In this document: piece after piece, positions 1-10,931 of the stretch
Position numbering within the stretch: the first letter of the stretch is position 1
Layout: every line of letters begins with the position of its first letter
Origin: Pocillopora verrucosa
Lineage: Eukaryota; Cnidaria; Anthozoa; Scleractinia; Pocilloporidae
NCBI RefSeq assembly: GCF_036669915.1
Contig: NC_089322.1
Span: 16,360,219-16,424,218, forward strand
DNA length: 64,000 nt
Reading direction: 5' to 3'
Program-made: the position numbers and the translations under genes
The notes under the pieces: model-generated
Databases searched by the model: none
What the model saw: the letters and a program-made list of their open reading frames with translations, nothing else
Told to the model about the DNA's origin: nothing

Positions 1-775
1 AACCAACACCAGCAGTTACAAAAAACGCACAAATTTGTCCACATTCAGTTTTTAATTCATATCTCAACAAATATTTACAGGAATAACACCTACAATATGT
101 CATTTTAAAGTGTATAGAATGGGCTTCTCAGGAAAAAAAAAATTCATTATTGAAACCCAGGACTTTCCTAAAAAGTAAAATTTAAAACACAAAATAAGTA
201 AGACATAGTGTAAAACTTGAGGTCAAAAGTCACTTTTCCTCACAGGTATAGGTTACTCAAGATTAATTGACAACAGAAGTTAATTATTGACATGTCAGCA
301 ACATTTCCTGAAAATCTGAAAGAAAAAGAATAAATAATGAATTTTTTATGAATTTTTATGTGCACCCATGTCATTCCAAAAAAATTAGCAAAAATTTGTC
401 CACATTCAGTTTTCAATTCATATCTTAACAAATATTTACAGGAATAACACCTACAATATGTCATTTTAAAGTGTATAAAATGGGCTTCTCAGGAAAAAAA
501 AAAATTCATCATTGAAACCCAGGACTTTTCTAAAAAGTAAAATTTAAAACATAAAATAAGTAAGACATAGCATAAAACTTGAGGTCAAAGTCACTTTTCC
601 TCACAGGTATAGGTTACTTAAGATTAATTGATAGCAGAAGTTAATTATTACCTTTTCAGCAACATTTCCTGAAAATCTGAAAGAAAAAGAATAAATAATG
701 AATTTTTTATGAATTTTTATGTGCACCCATGTCATTCCAAAAAATTAGCAGGAAAAAAAAAATTTGTTGGGAAAT
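1..775. repeat. Tandem repeat of about 361 bp, two copies plus a stub
   Basis: The motif AAATTTGTCCACATTCAG starts at 31 and again near 392. The following text (ACAGGAATAACACCTACAATA, GGGCTTCTCAGG, AAGATTAATTGA and so on) recurs at the same spacing with scattered substitutions. A third copy stops soon after about 759. Small open frames here are accidental. It adjoins the piggyBac remnant and could be part of that element's flank, which cannot be shown here. Confidence 0.85.
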
Positions 776-849
776 TCGACTTTATAACAGGAGGATGGGT
801 AGGCCCTGATGTGTTACTGGGTGAATGAATTTGCCTTTTAACATCCCTA

Positions 850-1505
850 CTAACTAATGAGAGTCCTCCCTGAGAAAACAAGGACCAAATCACAACTATT
901 CCCACTGACAAAGATAAAAGCAACAAGGTGAAAAAAGTTTTTTTTTTTTTTTCTGATATTTTTGAGAAACACAACATCTGAAAACATTGGAATAAACATC
1001 AGCAAAATTTGCCTGTGGTACTTCTTAGAGTGAAACACTGCAAAACAATCCCAATCCTTACTAACATGCATACACTTTTGACATTGAGGGGCATTGCAAT
1101 AAGATCGAACCCTGAAATCTCTCCTACCCTCTTTATAACATACCACACAGCGTCTCTGAGTATCAGAGAAAACTGGGATATGGACAGTTGTAAATTCCTC
1201 TGGGGTGGAAAGGGGTGATTTCAACATGGTATTCTCTGGTGGACTACCATAATCGGGTAAACCACAGAGTTGCCAACAATTTCTTCCCAGAAATCACCCA
1301 AAGAATACTGAGAGGGCCTTTTTAGAGCTTCATTGTCAGGAAACTGAGCCTGATGCTCTTTGAAAACGATAAAGCCATTGATTACAGCCATGTCAAATAG
1401 GTGGTAAACCATAGTTTTCCACCACTTCATGGACTTACGTAGTACACTATTTGTGGTTAGAATCTGGTAGCAGCAGAAGGAGCAGAGGGGCCACCAACAA
1501 CACAT
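850..1505 (-). pseudogene. piggyBac-type transposase, C-terminal part, frameshifted
   Basis: The - strand frame 1505 to about 1255 reads NSVLRKSMKWWKTMVYHLFD followed by MAVINGFIVFKEHQ. This matches the helix after the last catalytic Asp of piggyBac/PGBD4-like DDE transposases. A single-base shift near 1255 moves the frame, and 1227 to about 970 then encodes the cysteine-rich end with C-x2-C pairs (RRCVVCYKEGRRD, YCNAPQCQKCMH, SKDWDCFAVFH). That is the zinc cross-brace piggyBac uses to bind its ends. The DDE core upstream is missing because only about 150 bp separate this part from the N-terminal exons. It cannot be functional. Family call confident; exact ends unclear. Confidence 0.82.
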
Positions 1506-1655
1506 TCAAACAAAAATATAATTTTCAATGAATAAATCAATTATCCTCAACATTTATAGAATAATATCCTAAACAAATTCAAGTTATTCTATGGTATACG
1601 CATTCGGAAATTATACTTGTTGTTAAATTTCGCAGGTTGGAAATATTTCACTCAC

Positions 1656-2264
1656 CAGGAGCCATGGGTTCCTAAGTCGAAGCGCAAGCCTCCTCCGGCC
1701 GATCGTCATCTTCAACTTCTCCCTCGCTAAAAATATAAAATGTACACTGCTTATATTCCGTAAAATACTCAAAATTAACCGAATGAACAAGCGATACTAA
1801 ACTAAATCGCCAAATCGCCAACGAATTCCAAGCATCCGACGCGTTCGAAAAATGCATTTCTCCATAGCAACAACTAGCAGCTGATCGAATTACGCGTCTA
1901 ATATTTCGCTTGTGCAAATAGTTTGAATCGCATCACATCTCATCGCTAAAAACACACTCTTAGCGTAAATTATTGATTTTCAGAGTCGCAAAAATCAATT
2001 TGTAATCAAATTTCAAGAAGTACGCGAGAAATCAATCACAAAAGGGCTATCTGAGGCGAACAACTTCGCATTTCAAGACAACATGTGCGATGGCGACCAT
2101 TTCGCGATGGCCGATATTGACTTCTCACCTCGATCTGCCGGTCTAAATCACTTTCTTCTCCACTGTCCATCCCATCAGCGGTGTCTTCATCATAAAATAT
2201 TTTTTTCTAAAGCAATCTCTGCGGAGATAAAGCTCACCCGTGCACGCTTCGACGATGAGGCCAT
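1656..2264 (-). pseudogene. piggyBac-type transposase, two N-terminal exons
   Basis: On the - strand an ATG at 2264 opens MASSSKRARVSFISAEIALE. An A-run indel shifts it into FYDEDTADGMDSGEESDLDR and a GAG/GTGAGA donor after 2129. A second piece, 1722-1656, begins in the same phase after an AG, reads GEVEDDDRPEEACAST, has a TAG, and ends at a GTGAGT donor. Acidic Asp/Glu/Ser-rich N-termini before a DDE core are typical of piggyBac-derived proteins, and the order and strand fit the C-terminal piece at 850-1505. Likely one transposase gene that lost its middle. The exon model is inference. Confidence 0.55.
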
Positions 2265-2738
2265 CTTCGACGGTGAAATTTTAGCACTCAAATGAACGTT
2301 GTGTAGCACACATTTAACTGTCGCCCTTCAAACTCGCTACATGATTTGTTTAAACGGAAACTTGAAAGCTACAACAAAGCAAATGAAAAACGTCGGCCTG
2401 ACGTTTTCAATTTTGAACCCGTCTTTATCTTGTTAACACAGAATCAGTGTAACTTTTGAATTTCCATGAGTGTATGTAGTGAAGGTATGATTGGTGCAGG
2501 TGCCAAACAGCTGCCTTAAAATTCTATTTTGTAATATAGAACAACAATACATTGTTAGTCAAGCTTGAATTCACAAATAAAATAGGAATAAAATGTGACT
2601 GGTTATTGCACTACACGTCTCGGGGCGTGAAATTAATTTTTTTTTCTGATAGCCACTTGGCTCCTTAATTCTTCAAAGTGGTAGCCAAGTGAGAAAAAGT
2701 TGATCGCCATTTTCAAAGACAAACAAAACCTTTTTTAA

Positions 2739-2987
2739 GCTGTCAGCGTTCTAGATAGACCCTCCAAAATTAAGTTTGGGAAAAGATCTTTAGCGTACTA
2801 CAAGGTGGACACTGGGATAGACGATATACAATATCGGAACTCACCCAACTGCACTCTAAACCGAGTTTTGGGATTCACTGCCAAGGGTTCAAGCATCACT
2901 CTAACGTCTGAGGAGGACAATAGGCTCTGCAGGCTTGCTAATGGTGACCCTGATGACGAAGATGGCGGGCCATCTGAAACCTTATAG
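2739..2987 (+). other. Open frame of unknown nature, possible exon
   Basis: A frame open from 2739 to TAG at 2987 reads about 82 residues (KFGKRSLAYYKVDTGIDDIQ, later TSEEDNRLCRLANGDPDDED) with varied, hydrophilic composition. The last 60 residues are identical in the duplicate at 57380-57562, but that copy is young, so identity is weak evidence. There is no ATG at the start; a pyrimidine tract and CTGTCAG just upstream could be a splice acceptor. No family recognised. Confidence 0.25.
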
Positions 2988-3789
2988 AATCATTGCTCTG
3001 AAGGATTCATAGCCGACGTAATGCGATATGACTTGGCTAACCTTTTAAAGAAAAAAGGAAGTATAGAAAAGAGAATCTGTTATTCTTCAAAAATTACCGT
3101 GTAAATGAAGATCTTTCGCGATTTTTCAAAGGTTTAAGTATAGTTAAATTGGTTTAACACCGTTTTATGCGCAATCTCGTCGAACATCATCGCCAATTAC
3201 ATCTAGGAAAAAAAGCTTTTCTGTCCGCGATTTACTAGGAATGTTATTAAAATTATATTCCAGTTTACATTATTTCTTCAATACCACGGTTTTTGTTTAA
3301 AAGGAAAGTTTAAAAAGTAATTTGGGATGATAGGGAAATATTTTCGAGCTGTTTTCTTGCAGTTCTACGTCAATTTTATATTTAAAAAATGGCCATCTTT
3401 TCCCAGTCGGAACAATGTTATGCTGCACTAGAAAAACATTTTAGTCTAACAGTTATTTACAAATTTAAAATGGTAAGCAAAGATTTGAACTATTAGTTCT
3501 TTGTTACTGTTAAATCACTTGAAGAACCTCGAGGAACCTGTACAAAAGAAATGCGGCCTCGCCTCTTCAGAGTTGCTGAAAAGATGTGGAATGAATGGAC
3601 ATTGGACTTAAGTGACGGACAGTCAAAAATTTATCCCTTAATTTGCTGTTATACATTTCTCATAATTATCAAATGTTGTTATGGAAATATGAATAGACAA
3701 ACATGCATTCACAAACATGTCCTTCAATAGCGAAATCCGCCATTGAAGTCATTCCTAGAAAGCGAAATGCGAAAATTAAGGGCAAATCA

Positions 3790-3900
3790 GAAACTAAAAT
3801 CTGGAATCTTTTGTGTTTTGGAATCCGGAATCTGCAGTGGTAGAATCCGGAATCCAGCACCTGGAATCCGGAATCCACAGCGTGGAATCCAGAATCTAAT
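3790..3900. repeat. GGAATCC short-period repeat
   Basis: About eight imperfect copies of GGAATCC/GGAATCT spaced by 3-10 bp (for example TGGAATCCGGAATCCACAG). Repeated at 58371-58477 in the duplicate. Small open frames on both strands here derive from it. Confidence 0.75.
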
Positions 3901-4204
3901 ACTGTCCTGGATTACCTTACATGGGGCGAAACATTAGAGCTCACCTAAATCCAAGACGGCGTCTAGTTATCGATCAAGATGCATGTGTTGCGTTTTGGAA
4001 ACGAACTTAACGAGGAAGTTTGCCGCGGATTTATCTTTGCAAATCTTTTTAATTCACTATATCTCTTGTTAAGGTTATGATGAAACATTCTAGTCTCCAA
4101 TTTGGCGACTAATTTCCAGGATTTGGTCGCCAAAGTGTAAAATTTAGTCGCATTGGCGCTTGTATTAGGCGCAATTTCACGCCCAGCGTCTAATTGCTGT
4201 TTTA

Positions 4205-4690
4205 AATATTGTGGGTCTGGGATACTTTGTAGAAAATAGAATTAAAATAGGCTATTTAATACATATTTTGCAGTGGAATAGAATCCACCTCAAAAAATAG
4301 AAATGAAACAGTCTATTTTAGACCTATTTTGTAATTACTCAACATTTTCTTTGATAACCTATTTTTTCATATTTTCCAAAGGAAATGGCCATAACATGTC
4401 CTATCAGCAGAAAATATATATAAAACAGCCTATTTTATCACTATTTTACTCATGTAGGAATTAAAAATAGGAGTAAAATAGTCTGTTGTGCTGGTTATCT
4501 TTCCACTTGTTTAGAGAAAATAGAAATAAATTACACCACCTTGTTCAATCTTGCTTTAAAATAGGTTTAAAATATAAGTAAAACACAATTAAAATAGTGG
4601 CTTTCCTTTCCCTATCAGGTAAAATAGCAATAAAATACAAGTCTGAGGGAATAAAATAGTATAAAATAGATGGGACCCTAACCAGTCCAT
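4205..4690. repeat. Degenerate (T)AAAATAG-rich tract
   Basis: Dozens of AAAATAG/CTATTTT heptamers in both orientations, irregularly spaced over about 480 bp (for example AGAAATAAATTACACC, ATAAAATAGTATAAAATAG). The same texture recurs at 58785-59310 and 53889-54375. No coding. Confidence 0.8.
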
Positions 4691-5010
4691 TTTCTATCTT
4701 TTCCTGATAGTTTTGCTGTATAATTTTAAAACTTTTGAAAAGCCCATCTTGAATGAAAACAGAACTGCTTTACAGGCCTCTTAAGTTACCAGGATATTCC
4801 TTAAACTTGTCAATTAGACTGGCAAACCCATTTTGTAGTTCTTGTTCCTACAATCAAGTACCAGACTGCATCAAACAAGACCAAGTGTCAAGACTGAACT
4901 TCCCTCTGAATGCAGATAGACCTGTCAATCTTGTAAAATATTTTTTTTTATTTTTAGTTCACCCAGAAGTGTTGGAAGTTGGGCCTGCCATGTCTTCAAT
5001 TCCTTAGGTA
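4690..5010 (+). pseudogene. FHA-RING gene remnant: intron 1 joined to exon 8
   Basis: The sequence after 4690 (CCAGTCCATTTTCTATC, AAAGCCCATCTTGAATGAAAACAG) matches intron 1 of the U5 gene (39090-39370). At about 4960 it jumps to exon 8, reading HPEVLEVGPAMSSIP and then TAG where U3 and U5 have CAG before the donor GTACC. Exons 2-7, including the RING, are absent. The same remnant is at 59365-59673. Confidence 0.7.
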
Positions 5011-5012
5011 CC

Positions 5013-5375
5013 TTTTACCCCATAACATCAGTATAAATATTCTCCATAATGGTCTTTGTAGTGTTTAGTGGGGAAATAATGACTCCGGAGGTACAAACTC
5101 AACTTGGATTTTTATGGCGGCGAAGTAACAACGGTACAAGGGTTAATCTTGACATGCACGAGGTGAGTCACGTGATAAAGAAAACATTACATCATAACAG
5201 TCTTCATAAATTTTTAAAGAGGCTGACAAGGAGAATTTGTGTTACAGTCAAGAGCTGCTTTAGTTGGTGATCATTTCCTTTGTTCTAACGACTTTCATGT
5301 CTGATTCAGGGGTGATACAGTAAGGGGAAATTAGATGCGAGTCACTCTTAAGGGCTAATTATAAAGGGTTAATAG
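5013..5375. mobile_element. MITE-like dispersed repeat with internal insert
   Basis: Ends resemble a roughly 210-bp element found several times here: CCATAACATCAGTATAAATATTC at the left; GCTGACAAGGAGAAT, GATTCAGGGGTGATA, AATTAGATGCGAGTCACTCTTAAGGG at the right. About 150 unrelated bases (5055-5215) interrupt it. Other copies: 24553-24768, 26795-27005, 42503-42714, 43455-43680. Confidence 0.55.
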
Positions 5376-5410
5376 TTATTCTCCTGGGGCCAGTCATCAT
5401 CACCCGCAAA

Positions 5411-7503
5411 GACATGCACTGACGAGACAAAATCAAGGGCTGTATCCATGCCCCAAGTGTCAGGCACAACTTTGCATCCCTGAAAGAAAGCGTTTGGATG
5501 ACCTACAAAGCAGTTTGCACAATAGTTTGTTGAGTCTTCTTGCCGTTCGACGCAATGGCGAAGGAAATGAGATCAGCTCTAGTACATGCCAGAAGAAGAG
5601 CGCTGAGATCAACTACTGCTTCGATTGCGAGAAGTTTATGTGCCTCGACAGTGTGAAAGCACGCGAAGTGTTTCGAGAAACTATGTTTGAGGGACACAAA
5701 GTCACGCCAGTGCATCACTTTCAAGCCGCAGGCTACAAGGCCTTGTTAAAATGGCAGTCGTTTTGCTCCGTTAAGTATCACGAGAATTACCACAAAAGAG
5801 ATGTGACTCGGTTTTTTTGCGTGGACTGTCAAAGATGTGTATGTCAAGTTTGCATCACCACAGATCACAAAATCCACGACATTGTTCCGCTTGAAAAGGC
5901 AGCGAATGATAAAAAAGCAAAGATAATCGCACGAGCCGTGCTGTTGAAAGGGAAGAAAGAGGCTTGTCGAGGTGTTATTCGTAAATTTAGAAGACGGAAG
6001 CTCAGTTGGAAATGAACATTACCGCCGCTAAATGCCAAGTTTCCCAAGCAACTGAACAGATGATGGGAAAGCTTCGCTAATTGGAGCGTGGAGCCATTAC
6101 TGCCCTCGAGAAGACTCGCGTGTCAAGGATTGAGAAATTACATTCTGGAAAAGCATCGGTTGTCTCTTTGGAAAAGCAACTTGACCAAGCATTTGAATTC
6201 AGTAACAACCTGGTTGAAAGAAGCTCCAGCTCAGACATAATGCAAAACAAGAAGAATGTGGAAGAGAGAATCTACTGAGGACCTCATCAAGACGACAATG
6301 CCAGCACTTCCGGTAAGCGCGTGTGTAGAATTTGTGTCGACATGCGAACCAGAGAGTTTGAGTCTGGGATTTACGAAATTCAGCGAAACAGATGTACAAG
6401 GATCGACCATGGAAGGACTGGATCAGAATTTTCAAGCTGGTGTAGAAGCAGAGCTACTAATTTGTCCCAAAATAAGTGAAGGATAAATCAGAAACATTTA
6501 GCACACAGATCGTGTGAAGTACATATAGATCCTGCGAATCAGGTGAGGAGTTTTGTTACAAGTGAAAAAGAATATGGAGGTTTCCAGGAAAAATTTGTAG
6601 CGAAAGCACCAGGTACATATGAAACAGAAACTTGCCAAGAATCCATTTTCTAATCAGGTTAAAGCACGAGAGTTAAATGTTGTGGGCAAGTTGGACTTTC
6701 AGAGAAGTAGGCAACAAGGTCTTGCCGGCATTGCAGTGAACAGCAAAGGTGTTCTTGCTGTGGCTGATATGAATAGTCACTGTATCCTGGTATTTGATGA
6801 GACAGGAAGTTTGTGGAAAAACTTGGTTCTTATGGAGACGAGGATGGACAACTAAACAAACCAGTCAACGTCACATTCCTAAACGATGACGAAATTCCGG
6901 TGGCGGAGGAATGATCAATGTAATCACCGAATACAGCAGCTAAATGTACAGACAGGGAACTTTGTGAAAAGCTTTGGAAAACTGGGAATTGTAGATGGAG
7001 AGTTTGAGAATCTCGCAAGTGTTTGTTTTACAAGTGATGAACGTTTTATTGTTGTAGCGGATTATAATAACAGCAGAATTGAGGTGTTTTCAATTGATGG
7101 TGAACCTGTGTTTAAGTTTGGAGACAGTGACCCAGAAAGGCTGAATCATCCACTCAGCTGCGTTTGTTACGAGGAAAAGTTCTTTGTAACTGACTGCAAT
7201 AATAACTGTGTGAAAGTGTTTGATGGGAGAGGACGGTTCCTGTACAAGTTTGGAGGGAAAGGAAACGGTGCTGGACAGAGTAATGTGCCGTGTGGCTTAT
7301 GTGTTGACAAACATAACATTATCCTATGAGAGAATAATCGCATTCAACAGTTGACATTGGAAGGAACTTTCATTAGAAAGACAAGTACTAATATTCAATT
7401 TGGATGGCCCTGGAGTGTTACCACAATGCTAGATGACCAGATTTTGGTCACAGACTTCAAAGGGAAAGAAATTTACATTCTAAAAATTTACGGAAGATTT
7501 TGA
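5411..7503 (+). pseudogene. TRIM-A: TRIM-NHL pseudogene, 5' truncated
   Basis: Homologous to TRIM-D (48167-50370). It begins inside the RING with only the last Cys pair (LYPCPKCQ, 5440-5475). B-box 1 has lost two zinc ligands (Cys to Ser in SSSTCQKK and CLDS). B-box 2 (SFCSVKYH to VCITTDHK) is readable. Then come a frameshift near 5990, a TAA in the coiled coil (6078), a frameshift near 6268, a TAA in the filamin domain (6484), further shifts near 6615 and 6815, a TGA at 6912 and a TGA at 7327 within the propeller. The last blade reads DQILVTDFKGKEIYILK and runs to 7503. Non-functional. The copy at 60074-62134 shares these lesions, so it decayed before duplication. Confidence 0.92.
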
Positions 7504-8030
7504 CATGTCACGTGTCGCAATACAATTTGAAAGAAAATGGCTAGGATCAGAAACTTGCCTTCAAATTTTTCAAGGAGAGTTCAAAGAATTGTTGATTCAT
7601 CACTTCAGCAATGTGATTGTTTGTGCTTTTAATTAATTATAGTAATAGTACTGAGTGGAGTCCAATCCAGTCTGTAATCATACAGGTGATTGACTAAATT
7701 GGACCACCGTGCGAAGCGGGAGTCGGTTTTGTCAATCACAAGTTTAAGAAAGCAACTAGATATTGGTTATACATTATGTGTATGTAATCGCATGGGCCAG
7801 AGGGCTAATGTGATTACTTGTTATCAGTTAAAGACAAAATTTTTGAGGGAATTGCATTCGCACATGATGTCCACGCACTTCAGCCCTTTCATTGCCTCCA
7901 CAAATGACAAAACAAACGTAACTGACCAATGTATTCAGTGAAAATTTTATTCTAAAATACAGTTAACAGTGTTACATTTTTCAGTGTTAGAGAGAGATTG
8001 TCATATTCATTGAGCCACTTTTTCGTGCAG

Positions 8031-8135
8031 AAGGTTTCAATTTTGGAACAAATGCTGACGATGACTGAGAATAAACTACGAGAATGCCTGGATAACCAAC
8101 AGAAAATCGCTTTACAGATCAGACCAAATGAGTAG
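8031..8135 (+). pseudogene. POC1 last coding exon (copy a)
   Basis: After a TTTTTCGTGCAG acceptor the exon reads KVSILEQMLTMTENKLRECL, then DNQQKIALQIRPNE and TAG. This matches the conserved C-terminal coiled coil of POC1A/POC1B ([23 protein letters not shown]), WD40 proteins that stabilise centrioles. The exon itself is intact, but its partner exon (QLDVLTQ) has been deleted here, though present in U1' at 62961. No WD40 exons are in the window. Best read as a stranded 3' fragment. Confidence 0.68.
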
Positions 8136-8289
8136 CGTAATACAGCTTCAGTATCTAGAGACTTAATCGTTGGTCATGTTCAGAATTCCTTTTCAGACTA
8201 GTCCTTGTACATGGTAATGTTGTAAACTCTAAAATAAATTTTCAATTGAGTGTAAAAAGTTGTGATGGACTGCATTGGTTTAACTTGAC

Positions 8290-8720
8290 TTTAGTCTGTT
8301 ATTAGTTTAGAAAGCCTATGCCACCCTCTCGTCCAATTAGATAGGAGCTATATCAAGATTAATTGTGGAGTTGGGCCATTCATGTATTTCCAGTACTTCA
8401 GGCTCTTTGCCAGTTTTTTCTCTGAGTTATCTTTGGCCTTTTGTTATATTCCTTTGTTAGAGTAGTTTCCAGCTGAGTATCGAAAGTGGTGCCGGATTGC
8501 TTTGTTTTCTTTCACTTTGTTTTGTGATTGGTCCAGAAAACTCGCGTTACAATCTCAACCAATCAAATGTAAAACTAAAAACAGTGGTCACCCGCGTTTT
8601 CCCGCGCATTTGGGAGGTTGCCTGTTTCTACTTTGAGTTCTTCCTAGTTAATAATCATGGTAACCTTTTGTTCTGATTAACAGTTATGATTAATTTGGTT
8701 TTGATTTTTCGATACTCAGT
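8290..8720 (+). promoter_or_regulatory. CCAAT-box / E2F-like block downstream of POC1 (U1)
   Basis: Contains several ATTGG/CCAAT elements and TTTTCCCGCGC at 8597-8607, a match to the E2F consensus TTTSSCGC. The block lies between the POC1 exon and the FHA gene's 5' region in each module (also 17460-17875, 28730-29230, 52900-53400). Promoter function is inferred from motif clustering and position only. Confidence 0.4.
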
Positions 8721-9299
8721 TGAAAAGTGCTCGATTATTAGCAGTTGTGATCACTTTGGATTTGGTTGTAGGACACCCAGTTGAAATGCACTCTTTGAGA
8801 ATACAGTATTTTATATCCGCGTGTGTGTACATATCATATAAAGTTACCAAGGGAATATCAGAAACTGCAAGTAGACCAATAAACTATTTATACCGAGCTT
8901 TGCTGTATGTTTGGAATGAGAACTTGTTTTACATTTAGTTGGAGGTTGAAGTAGCTTTTCTGCGAGCTGATTTTATGTGCTGGTGTTTTGTGCATTCGAC
9001 GTTCTTATGTGTTTGAAAATTGTGTTTTGTTTTGATACATATTCAGTAACTATGGATCTAGACTGAACAGAACATTATTTGTCCACTAGTGGATACAAGT
9101 TCATAATATTTCTCAAGAGTGAGAAATATTGTTGATACTTGCGGATAAACACGTATTAATCTGCGGCCAAGTAATGCCTTTCCAGGGTTATAAAAAATAT
9201 TTTGAGTAACTGGACTGTGATTCAAAGAAGGCGGCTTTTTTTCCCCATCATTGTCATGCTTCCATGCCTGTTACTGGCTTAGTAATGTAGAAAGGGCTT

Positions 9300-10170
9300 A
9301 TCTAGAATTGTTATGCTTTAGGTTTTAGATCAAACGTTCAAAATTTCGAACAATGAAAGCATTAGGGGCAAAATCTGTTATTTGGTGCATACACTGTGTG
9401 AACAGACTGTGTTCCTAAATGTAGAATGATTCTGAATGAAGAGGGTTATCTTAGGGAAGGAATGGGCAATGAGAGCCTGTATCACCAAGTGAAGTACTGA
9501 GGTATGGGTAGTAAAGATGGAGATAGGGCTACTTGACTTAGAAGGGTACTATACAGAGAGGTCAGTTCTCTGGAAATTTTTTTCAAGGGGCGGTGTGGGT
9601 TTATGCAGAAATAAACAACAACAACATCTTATGCCTCTTTCGCCTCCTTAGTGGATACTATTTCAAGTTGTCTTTAACTTTAAAGCTGGATCAAGATTAA
9701 ACCCCATTTTTTTTTTTCTGATTCTGCAGCAAGACTATTATCTTCCTACCAAGGTCAAAAAGAAATTTTCGCCAAAGGGGTAGGGCCATCTTCATGTATT
9801 ACGTTCAGGGGCTTGTTTCTTGAAAGTACCAGTAACTTAACGGACCCCAAACCATATTTTATAGTTAATATTTAAAGAGCAGAGAAGTAGCCAGTCCATT
9901 TTCTATCTTTTGTGGATAGTTTTACTTTATAATTTTCAAACTTTTGAAAAGCCCATCTTGAATGTAAACAGAACATCTTCACAGGTCTCTTTAGACATTC
10001 GAGAAAAAGGCCCCCACTCATTATACTTCTTAAACTTGTCAATTAGACTAGCAAACCTATTTTGTAGTTCTTGTTCCAACAATGAAGTACCACACTGCAA
10101 TAAACAAGACCAAGTGTCGAGACTTTATCTGAATTTCCTACTGAATGCTAAGAGACCTGTTTGTATCACG
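9300..10170 (+). pseudogene. FHA-RING gene remnant (U2): 5' flank, tail of exon 1, part of intron 1
   Basis: 9300-9420 matches the U5 5' flank (TTGGTGCATACACTGTGTGAACAG; compare 37640). It then jumps into the last part of exon 1 (AATGATTCTGAATGAAGAGG; compare 38366), so the FHA domain is missing. GAGGTATGGG at about 9500 is the exon-1 donor. 9840-10170 is intron 1 (CTTTTGAAAAGCCCATCTTG). No coding capacity is left. Confidence 0.65.
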
Positions 10171-10931
10171 CGAAAACCGCGCCAGCTGCGAAAAAAAAAA
10201 GCGTGTGCCCATAGAAATAATGGGCTTGTAGATTCTATGCCATTCACAGGCTTCGTAAAAGGAGGGAAAAGGAGGGAGGAGTGTCCGAAGTCTAGTGCTG
10301 ATATCGCCGGTTACGCTAAATAAAATTCTGTAGTTTGGTTTGAAATGTTCATACAGGTTTGAACTAGTTTAAGTTCTCTAAACTCAAATATAAAAGAACA
10401 GAAATCAATTTTTCAAAAAGAGTTAATCACTAACACGTTGACCGAACGCTAATCAATGTGGTATTCATTGCGTTTTGTTCACCTTTTCTCACTAGACAGA
10501 ATCATTTACCAGATTTTAGCCGTTTAAAATGTTTAGAGTATCAATTAGTGTATTCTAAAAGCTCTGTCCTACGATCTTTTCTTTTTCGTTAGATAAATCG
10601 TTATACGGTGGACAACGCTATATGTTTTGCATTCACTTATCCGCCGGATAGCGATTTATCTGTTGGATAGCGTTATCCAACCTATATACAACTGGGCTCT
10701 GGTCTGGACTTGAGAAATATCACCCATTAAGAAAGAAAGAGTACTTTTTACCAATTTCAGAAAGCGTTCTTACGTGTGTTTTTAAATAAATTATGGCGAA
10801 CCTCTGAATGAACACATATAAAAATTGAGATGCTTTCCCAACCCCTTAGATATCACACAATTTAGGAATACAAACGATTTCTTGCTACCGGAGTGTGTTA
10901 CGAGGAGCGAGCTTGTCACTTTTATATTTTG
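10171..10931. other. Non-coding upstream region of TRIM-B, first part
   Basis: Matches 30980-31720 and 46620-47480 in other modules (GCTGTAGTTTGGTTTGAAATG, AACTCAAATATAAAAGAACAG, TTGCTACCGGAGTGTGTTACG). A GC-rich patch near 10180 and a palindromic scrap with TAGCGATTTATC/GATAAATCG (10595-10690), probably a MITE remnant, are the only other features. Confidence 0.5.

Larger units (their letters stand above)
2350..8520. repeat. Segmental duplication, copy 1 (module U1)
   Basis: From the shared TTAAACGGAAACTTGAAAGC (2350; 56926 in copy 2) onward this segment is near-identical to 56926-64000, including the TRIM pseudogene's disabling mutations. Differences seen: copy 1 lacks about 86 bp present at 59254-59340, lacks about 855 bp present at 62605-63459, and retains about 40 bp near 5496 that copy 2 lost. 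The right end is open because copy 2 runs off the window. Confidence 0.93.
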
